Positions 56,480-64,000 of a DNA stretch of 64,000 nt are shown here, in pieces. Both the position numbers and the translations under genes were made by a program. The stretch's first letter is position 1, and every line of letters begins with the position of its first letter. The DNA comes from Schistosoma mansoni (lineage: Eukaryota; Platyhelminthes; Trematoda; Strigeidida; Schistosomatidae). The stretch spans positions 248,001 through 312,000 of the forward strand of contig NW_017385994.1 of the NCBI RefSeq assembly GCF_000237925.1, written 5' to 3'. The notes beneath the pieces were generated by a model. That model was not told where the DNA came from. It ran no database searches and saw only the letters and a program-made list of their open reading frames with translations.

Positions 56480-58060
56480 AAACTAACAGAAACTCCAGTG
56501 TGCAAACGTTGACCAGTTTGGTGGTAGAATATAGAGCTGTACTGCTAGCTCGTGAGGTGATCATCTATAAGCACTAATACACAACTCAAGAAAATGTTTG
56601 CAACACATGTCATTCGGAATAGTCAGTGAACTGAACAGAAGACTATTTCTGTGATGTCGCGTGGTCGAACAGTAACAGAAAGTTGTCTGTGATCAGACAC
56701 TCAACCATATCCCTCACATAACGTGCATAAGAAACAGTAATACTTGATGAATTGAAGCGTAATGAAGGATGTATTCAAATTGAGAGACTTTTTGGTTTGT
56801 GTTCACAACCACCTTCACAGTTCGTTATCCCTGTGATTTTCATTGTTCATTGTCACTCTTGTTGGTTGTATGGTTGCATGTTATATTTCAATGCGAATGA
56901 AGTTGTGTGTAGCTCAGGCATATCCATCAGATATCATGAGTTCGCGTGATTCCTCATCAATTTTCGCTCCTAATTTATTCGAATTCATGAATGAAACCCA
57001 ATGTGTAAACCTTCTTTACTTTCTAGGCTTCGCACTTTTCTGTAATATATAGTACTAGTAATCGACAGTCAGTTTTCTTGAATGATATGCAAACAGTCTA
57101 TGTGTTTATTCATCAACATTACCAATCCCACATCATCTCGTTTACGTGTGAGTAAGGTTTCATCGTTTCCTAACTTCTCTATTGCTTCACAGTGCTACTT
57201 GACAAACGAACCTTCCGTAGTGTACCTTCCTCTCAATGTTCGATTTCCCAGATATATACCTATTTCTATCATTCGCTTACACAAATGTTTTCTCCTCTCC
57301 CATATTGTGTAATCTACATCATTGTGTTGCTTGACTCCTTAGTTGGCATATACGTTCTCATGTTTACATACATGTAACAATGTTTGTAGAGGATCTGTTC
57401 TAAAACGATATTATTCCTTACTATATCTTACTAACATTATACACAAAGCTTGCATCGACTATCAAGGATAGTGTGTTCTGTGATGATGATTGAGTAACGG
57501 TGATATCTACAAAATCTCATGCAAATGACAAATGATTACAGTTGAGTGACATACAATTCACCGTAATTTACAGATATTGATAACGAAGATGCCGATGTAT
57601 TTCGTCTTTGATGCTCATAGTCATTTTGATATTTATTAATAATTTTATAAAGTGATATAAGAATTGTCGAAGCATTGTATGTTTTATGATTTGAATAACC
57701 TGTTTATATGGTGAACGAAGAATGATTGATCTAGGAATCTTAATTTAATTATTCGATTTCGAATATGAATTAACGCGAAATACCGATATCAGGGACATCT
57801 AGATGAATGCTTATTTCTTTAGTCAACATGTTTGTAGTTCAATGAATTTGAGCAATTGTGTAAAAGTAGATGACAAACAGAATAGTTACTCACAGTAATA
57901 CTAAAACAGAACCGAGAGTATTTTGACTTCAATATGAATAAGTTGCGATAATTAGAACGGAATAGAAAATTACTACAGACTAACTATATTTTAGTACAAA
58001 TTGGACAAATTAGATACAATATCACAAATGGATGTCTTTTGGTCCGGATAGCGTATAGGA
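56480..58060. other. Rearranged part of unit 2
   Basis: 56480-56795 is a copy of 58862-59157, the intron region of the histidine-rich gene, but without its exons. It then breaks into unique sequence. An open frame at 56843-57052 ends in a hydrophobic tail (MNETQCVNLLYFLGFALFCN) that could be a membrane or GPI-type end, but no splice partners were found. Nothing firm is seen in 57380-58060. Confidence 0.4.
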
Positions 58061-58146
58061 TAATTTGAAAGTTATTTTAGAGGAAATATGGAGACAACGA
58101 AATAAGTGTTCTGATAGGAACATGGTTACAGGAGTCATTCATGATG

Positions 58147-59296
58147 TTAACAGTGTCCATGATGGTGATGATGACCGTGATGGTGATATCCGTGATGATG
58201 ATGGTGGTGATGACCATAGTCATGATGATGACCGTGATGATGATGGTGGTGACGGTGACCGTGATGGTGATGACCGTGATGATGATGGTGGTGATGACCA
58301 TAGTCATGATGATGACCGTGATGATGATGGTGGTGATGACCACAGTCATGATGATGACCGTGATGATGATGGTGGTGATGACCACAGTCATGGTGATAGC
58401 CGTGATGGTGATGGTGGTGATGACCATAGTCATGATGATGACCGTGATGATGATGGTGGTGACGGTGACCGTGATGGTGATGACCGTGATGATGATGGTG
58501 TTGACGGTGACCGTGGTGGTGATGTCCATAATGACGATGATGGTGATGGTGATGTTTGTGGTGTCTATGGCATCCATGGTGGCCGTGATGGTGGCGGTAA
58601 TGTCCATGAAGCAATTGTGATTGTGTGGCATTATCACCGTCAACAACCTGTAACACACTTGCATCAGTGTGATTATTTTCAGTCGGACTGGGTGTCGTAT
58701 CTATATCTTCACTTCCATATCCACTCTCAGAATCCTTTGTCACATTATCCAGTTGCACTTGCTCAGTGACAGTGACGGTCGGTCCTATAACACAAGAAGA
58801 CATCATGTCAGGCAAATATTGATGAATGAAATATGTGGGAGCATAAACAAACACAATTGAGAGTACGAAGATATTGACCTATTTGGTGGTTGGATATAGA
58901 GCTGTACTGCTAGCTCGTGAGGTGATCATCTATAAGCACTAATACACAACTCAAGAAAATGTTTGCAACACATGTCATTCGGAATAGTCAGTGAACTGAA
59001 CAGAAGACTATTTCTGTGATGTCGCGTGGTCGAACAGTAACAGAAAGTTGTCTGTGATCGGACACTCAACCATATCCCTCACACAACGTGCATAAGAAAC
59101 AGTAATACTTGATGAATTGAAGCGCGATGAAGGATGCATTAAAGTTGAGAGACTTTTCAGTTGGTACTTACCCTCACATATCTCAACAAAACACTAACTT
59201 ACCTTCACTAGGTGAGGAGACTGATAAGGTTTCGACCATTCGGTGTTCGAAGACGAACACACTGAGTAGTAGTAAGACGATGAGTCTCATTGCCAT
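58147..59296 (-). CDS. Histidine-rich secreted protein gene, two exons
   Basis: Exon 1 (59203-59296, minus) encodes the signal peptide MAMRLIVLLLLSVFVFEHRM and ETLSVSSPSE, phase 1, with donor GTAAGTTAG. Exon 2 (58147-58784) follows the acceptor TGTGTTATAG in matching phase. The product is about 243 residues: a signal peptide, a Thr/Ser/Asp-rich stretch with three N-glycosylation sequons (NVT, NHT, NAT), then about 150 residues of His/Gly repeats built on 14-residue units such as HHHDCGHHHHHHHG, ending GHC. Such tracts usually bind metals or haem. The plus-strand frame with Asp/Gly repeats is a shadow. Further micro-exons in the 418-base intron are possible. The TATA box is at 59519-59512, and a 131-base 5'UTR intron (59298-59428) ends one base before the ATG. 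Confidence 0.75.
58170..58570. repeat. GAT/GGT-rich minisatellite, coding
   Basis: Degenerate repeats of 42 bases (GATGACC.TAGTCATGATGATG and related) encode the His/Gly tract of the secreted protein on the minus strand. The trinucleotide bias makes all three plus-strand frames look open. Confidence 0.9.
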
Positions 59297-59905
59297 TCTG
59301 AAAGAAAGAGAATTTTTGACCTGTTAGTAGTCAGTAAATCTTTGTTGTTGAGTTCATGTGTATTAATCAGAGTAAATGTAGTAGAGTAGTAATAGCACCA
59401 CGTAAGTTACAGAAAATTCACAACTTACTCTCCTCACTCTGAATGTTTATCTTCCACTACACGATAATGTTAGTGGGAGTTGCCAATCGAAGTGTCATTT
59501 AAATACACATGTATTTATATGGCAATGAGGTCAATGGAAAATAGGTTAAGAAAGTCACGTAATAAATCAGTCAAATCAATCATGATAATCACTTGTGTTC
59601 TAATGACCAATGAATGTTCATAGACCCACTTGAGGCACATATGTTTTCTTCCGATCGTGTGTGAACTATTCGCTTCCATTGTACTTTGTGGATTGTTCAA
59701 AATCCTTGAGCATGTGACTCGCGATTCCAGCCCTTTTTTTCAGGTTGTGAATATACTGATCACCTTTTCATTGTTCACCAAGTTTAAGAGGAACACCACA
59801 ACTATACACTACCCTAAGTTATCCATATAGGCATGTTCCGAAAACGTTAGTTTTTGCACATAAATGCAGGATTGAATTTCCTAGTGGCCCTGATTTCTAG
59901 GAACT
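59297..59905 (-). promoter_or_regulatory. Promoter and 5'UTR-intron cassette, copy 2
   Basis: Drives the histidine-rich gene. TATAAATA at 59519-59512, donor at 59428 and acceptor at 59298 are as in copy 1. Upstream homology ends at about 59905, where the two sequences diverge completely (CAGAACACC followed by CTTGACAATC here and ACATTCAAAA in copy 1). Confidence 0.65.
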
Positions 59906-59910
59906 TGACA

Positions 59911-60095
59911 GAACACCCTTGACAATCTCCATACAAAGCAGTTCACATTCAGTCCTTCAGCCTATTTCAATTGTATTTTGCTACCGGATAGGATGGTTTT
60001 CTGATCTCTGGGTTCGTCGAAGCATTTGACGCTAACTGACTATGTAGCCATTGACGAACATGTTTGTCAACCTCGGTTGGATTGTTTGGTTACTC
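59911..60095. other. Short unassigned flank
   Basis: Sequence between the end of segmental unit 2 and the LTR-type repeat pair. Nothing recognised. Confidence 0.35.
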
Positions 60096-60835
60096 TGTAG
60101 TGCCCTGCTTCGTTAGTAGTTCACCTCGATTAACCGTTATAATACAAGTCTTAACGTTGCATAATATCAGAAGGCAAAGGGAAGCGGCAACTACATTTTT
60201 ATTGATAACTGATGCAGACCAGAAGGTTATAAGCACATGAGCAAATGTTAGCGAGCGAAGCATAAATAAGATGCATTGGAGATGGCGAGGAAGCCAACTC
60301 GCTATGAGCAAGCATTACTGAGTATTTATAGTCAGACAAAAATGAATGACAGACATATGATTAATAAGATACGAAGTGTGCACACATATACGCTCATATA
60401 AAAAGTTGTAGTGCCATGCTTCATTAATAGTTCACTTCGATAACGTTATTATACCAATCTTAACGGTGTATAAAATCAGAAGACAAAGGGAAGCGGCAAC
60501 TACATTTTTATTGATAAATGATGCAGACCAAAAAGCTGTGAGCACATGAGCAAGTGTAAGCGAGCGAAGCATACATGATACGTATTGGAGATGGCGGGGA
60601 AGCCAACTCGTTTCAAGCAAGCGTTAATCAGTATTCATAGCAGACAAAAATGAACGACGGACATATGATGGATGAGATACGAAGTGTGCACACATATACG
60701 CTCATATAAAAAGTAGTCAAGGTTAATAAGCGAATAATTAACAAGATCAAAATATGACTCATAATGGACAGGCAAATTGGCTTGGCCAGAAGCTAGAATA
60801 AAGTATACCGGCTTAACATATAAACTGATACTACA
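60096..60835 (+). mobile_element. LTR-type fossil, tandem partial and full copies
   Basis: The start TGTAGTGCCCTGCTTCGTTA at 60096 recurs as TGTAGTGCCATGCTTCATTA at 60407. The second copy runs to ...GATACTACA at about 60835, giving TGTAGT/ACTACA ends as LTRs have. Shared internal landmarks are AGCGGCAACTACATTTTTAT and GATGCAGACCA. It is probably one solo LTR with a truncated duplicate. The family is also seen at 41386. No coding part is attached. Confidence 0.5.
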
Positions 60836-61594
60836 ACTCTTCCCTATGTATTTGTGTCCACATACCCACATTTGAATTGATAGATACAGTGGGATGTCAC
60901 GTCATTGTTTCAATGATGTCTAAGTCCACACAGAATAATGGACTTGGTCTTCTCGATCTCAATAATAACTTGCTGTTCGTAATTGCACTCAGAGTGATCA
61001 GGAACAAAATAATTCACAGTCTATTTAACTGAACAACCAAATAAATAATCCTGAATACAAAAATTCTTCATTTACAAATCAGAATAAGCTAGATGAACCA
61101 TACGAACCATGTCTGTCTGTTGCCACCCAAGTTTCCTCTCATCGTCAGTCATAATCCGGATGTACAAAGTACGTCACTGAAGTGCAAATATCTCAGATAG
61201 TACAATGTGTAAGTTGAACACTTTATGTAACTAACATACATCTGAATGTTTGACAGTTTCATAGTTTCATGTAAATGGATTGACTTAACTGGGATTAGAG
61301 TGTTGATGTCAGTGAACCATTTTATTTGTTATTTAGTTGATGGGACTGATTGACAGAGATCATAACGATTGATGTTGATTAGATGGTTGATATTGGGAAT
61401 TGTGTTTGACACCATAGTCGGTCAGTTGATAAATGAACGGAGAAGTGAGGAAATGATGAGTGTTATTGTTGAGTCGGTTTCCACTTTCTGTCTCCATTCC
61501 CTCCTCATCCAACCTGTATTTTGTGTATTGCTGTATACTACTACTTGTCAATATTCAGTGATCAGTTCTATTGCTAACAATTTGTAGGCGTTTG
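60836..61594. other. Nothing recognised
   Basis: AT-rich sequence with short chance frames. No repeat shared with the rest of the window was noted. Confidence 0.4.
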
Positions 61595-62746
61595 GTATAA
61601 CTGCGGTGTTTATATGAATCAATGATTTCCTTGTATTGATGACTGTTTTGATTTTGAATTCCAAATGCAGGACATTCTTTCGTGCTCATCTAATACTTCT
61701 TGATTAAATTGTGTTGTTTCTGGGATTACTAGTTTATACCATAATTCAAATACTTCAAATTATCACATTGGCGTTGCGATTGAGCTTGTGATGGAACGGC
61801 TGGATATAGATTCAGATTTTGATGATTTGGGGATTACATGGAGAGGTTCGAAATCTGGAATATGACCACGGAAGATACTGAGGATTTTAATTTTGTGGCT
61901 CACTTCCTTACATTCATCGGGAAAGAAGCATACAGCTTAATAAAGACGTTGGCATTTCCAGACAAACAGATTTCACTCCCTTACGCAACTCTCAAGCAAC
62001 CACTACTGGACCATGTAAAGTATACAAATTTCGAATGCGTTAAAGGAGAAAAATTCGATGAAATGACTCGTCAGAACATCAGGAATTCCACTACTTCACT
62101 ACGTCATCACATCCCAACAAGTAATGAAGGTTATTCAGATAACAGTTCACGAAGATGAGCACAAGTTTGGCAAATGCTTGTTCTAGGGCAAGTTTCACTC
62201 GTTTAATTCATGTGTATTTCGTAATTCTAAATGCTTTAAATGTGGTAAAACTGGACACATTCAGTCAGTTTGTAATACCATGGTTCGTTTCGCTGAAACT
62301 TATGCTAAAATTTGCTATTGTGATCCTATTAAGTTGCATGTTCCCAGTGATCACCTATCTTTATCCAAGACTTCTAGAAGCGATCTAACGTCACATAACA
62401 GTCCAGAGTTGAATAAAACCCAGAATCATTGTGAGAAAAAATTTCTAATCAACCAACTTCTTATCGGATCTATCGTGTTATTGTACCAGACATGGTTCGT
62501 CGTAATAATTCACATATTTCTGATGAAATTTCTTATAACTCTGAGAATAATATCTTGAATGAGTGGAATCTTGGTCAAAAACCGGATTGAGTTTTGGTAG
62601 ATGCTGATTTTCCTAATGATCCGTTATTCTCTAATGAAACTCTTAATAAATTTGAGGGAAATATTTCAGAAAAATCAAATTCTGATATCATATCAAGTGT
62701 CAGTATTCCTCAAAATAAATTTATCTCTAGTGGTATTCCTAATGAA
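61595..62746 (+). mobile_element. LTR-retrotransposon fossil (leader and gag)
   Basis: 61595-61790 repeats 26310-26500 (LTR or leader). It is followed by a gag-like region: ERFEIWNMTTEDTEDFNFVA (from 61841), GKEAYSLIKTLAFP, and a zinc knuckle CFKCGKTGHIQSVC at about 62230-62272. A further Asn/Ser-rich part leads into the N gap. The features fit a Gypsy-type element. It is broken, with several interruptions, and no complete gene remains. Age moderate to old. Confidence 0.7.
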
Positions 62747-62946
62747 NNNNNNNNNNNNNNNNNNNNNNNNNNNNNNNNNNNNNNNNNNNNNNNNNNNNNN
62801 NNNNNNNNNNNNNNNNNNNNNNNNNNNNNNNNNNNNNNNNNNNNNNNNNNNNNNNNNNNNNNNNNNNNNNNNNNNNNNNNNNNNNNNNNNNNNNNNNNNN
62901 NNNNNNNNNNNNNNNNNNNNNNNNNNNNNNNNNNNNNNNNNNNNNN
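62747..62946. other. Assembly gap (200 N)
   Basis: A fixed-size gap between the LTR fossil and the third PLE copy. The two sides belong to different elements, so the joint may be an assembly choice. Confidence 0.98.
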
Positions 62947-63863
62947 AGTTTAACGAAGTGCATCCAGCCATTCAGGTTACATCGGAGGAAGAGAGTGATG
63001 GCCGAATAGCCTTTCTGGACGTCCTCTTAACTAAGAGAGCAGATGGACCATCTTCTACAACCGCCTCACAATAAGAACTGTTAATAAAGACAGATTCCCT
63101 GAATTCGCCACATCTATGTGTATTGACCAATTCAACTGCTCCTGTGGAGCCAGTTATATAGGGCGTACAATTCGGCAAGTTCGTCAACGAATAACAGAAC
63201 ACCAAACGTCGTGGTTGAACAAAGGACAGGTAAAGGGGATTAAGAGTTCTATTCTCGCTCACTTGGTGGACACAGGTCATCAGGTTGAACTGAATAAAGC
63301 TTTTAAGGTTATCTACCATATTCCATCAAATTTGTCACATGGTTTATGAGCTCGTCTATTGCACATAGCTGAAGCCATCGCAATTCATATTCACAAATCG
63401 AACCTTTGTATCCAAAAGAAGTTTGTACAACAACTATCGCTACCTTGGCCATCGGTACAACGGAGTTTGTAACAGAATTTTGGTAAACAATTATTTTATT
63501 CTTTCCTTTTTATGTATTTTACTTACTCTCTATATTCGTCTATCGACCCTTACATAACTACTACTACCAGTTAGCATAATGTTCACTTCGTTCTCCATCT
63601 CAGATATTAACAATTAACGACGATAGATATTACAGTTTAAAGACAGTAACTTTTATGCCACTTGTCATATACACTCAGTTCATTCTATATACTTGAAATA
63701 AATATGACCTACTTTATTCACTAATCACTTACATCTTGTACATGTAAATGTTAGTTAGTATCAACAAATTCTTTGTCAATTAAAACACACATTTATCTCA
63801 GTAATATAATCAGTTGAGTCAAATCAAAATCATTTAGACGAGATGAATGGATGTGAAAGATGA
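62947..63863 (+). mobile_element. Penelope-like element, third copy (3' part)
   Basis: Matches 54816-55728 with one base difference noticed (CATTCAGGTTAC against CATTCAGTTTAC). It contains the end of the RT (FNEVHPAIQVTSEEESDGRI) and the GIY-YIG endonuclease (63116-63349). The 5' part is hidden by the gap. Confidence 0.88.
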
Positions 63864-64000
63864 CTCAGTCTGTGGCTATGATTACGTAAAGAATTTACAA
63901 TTATGGTAACGATGAGAGTAATTCAGTTCTACATCATATACTGACAAATTATGTGTTGGAAATCATTAATTTTCACGTACATCTCGGCTGAACCAAACGG
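63864..64000 (+). repeat. Flank shared with 55729-55865
   Basis: CTCAGTCTGTGGCTATGATT onward is the same as the right flank of the unit 2 PLE, including the broken second exon of family C (read on the minus strand). One difference is seen (GATGAGAGTAATT against GATGAGATTAATT). The window ends within it. Confidence 0.8.

Larger units (their letters stand above)
48740..59910 (+). repeat. Segmental tandem unit 2
   Basis: Paralogous to unit 1 (see 37755-48720). The part after the PLE differs: 55729-56470 resembles 49815-50830 and not unit 1's 46530-47000, so the order of blocks was reshuffled. 56480-56795 repeats 58862-59157. The right boundary is near 59910, after the promoter cassette of the histidine-rich gene. 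Confidence 0.75.

Noticed and set aside
58065-58769. Plus-strand Asp/Gly-rich frame
   Set aside because: Shadow of the histidine-rich coding minisatellite. The minus strand has signal peptide, splice sites in phase and a TATA box.

Overview
The window looks like flatworm nuclear DNA, almost certainly a blood fluke (Schistosoma). It is AT-rich and has introns, including very short ones of about 33-46 bases. It carries tRNA-headed SINEs with hammerhead ribozymes of the schistosome Sm-alpha type, RTE-clade LINEs like SR2, and Penelope-like elements (PLEs) with GIY-YIG endonucleases. No bacterial or viral gene organisation is seen. There are three 200-base N gaps (26668-26867, 47873-48072, 62747-62946).

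Left part (1-18,000). Two host genes can be partly read. One, on the minus strand, is unrecognised and shows exons at 6116-6200, 4821-4896 and 1348-1542. The other, on the plus strand, is the 3' end of a TRAF-family gene (exons 14048-14359 and 17656-17901 make a complete MATH/TRAF-C domain). Between them lies a Mutator-like (MULE) transposase gene (13213 to 10961, minus) that reads as five exons with tiny introns. SINEs, an RTE fragment, PLE pieces and other repeats fill the introns.

Middle part (18,000-35,000). This is mostly mobile DNA. It holds a PLE in the family's usual tandem arrangement with two hammerhead-bearing pseudo-LTRs, LTR-retrotransposon fossils, three tRNA-headed SINE lineages, a worn RTE, and a nested structure at 30599-34752. 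In that structure an inverted-repeat element was hit first or second by a hammerhead SINE and also by a near full-length RTE, with target-site duplications still visible.

Right part (35,000-64,000). A long reading frame at 35188-37722 encodes a charged protein with three apparently identical 163-residue repeats. After it comes a tandem array of roughly 11-kb units (about 37755-48720 and 48740-59910, with part of a third at the right edge). The units contain PLE copies, one 3.5-kb stretch of which looks identical in two units. They also contain small genes for predicted secreted proteins: a 36-residue peptide gene (46927-47191), a cysteine-containing protein gene (47373-48106, minus) and a histidine-rich secreted protein gene (58147-59296, minus). 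The last two share a nearly identical promoter, 5'UTR intron and signal-peptide exon but have unrelated bodies. This reuse of a secretion cassette is the most interesting feature of the window.

All calls come from reading the sequence. Family names rest on recognised motifs, not on database searches.
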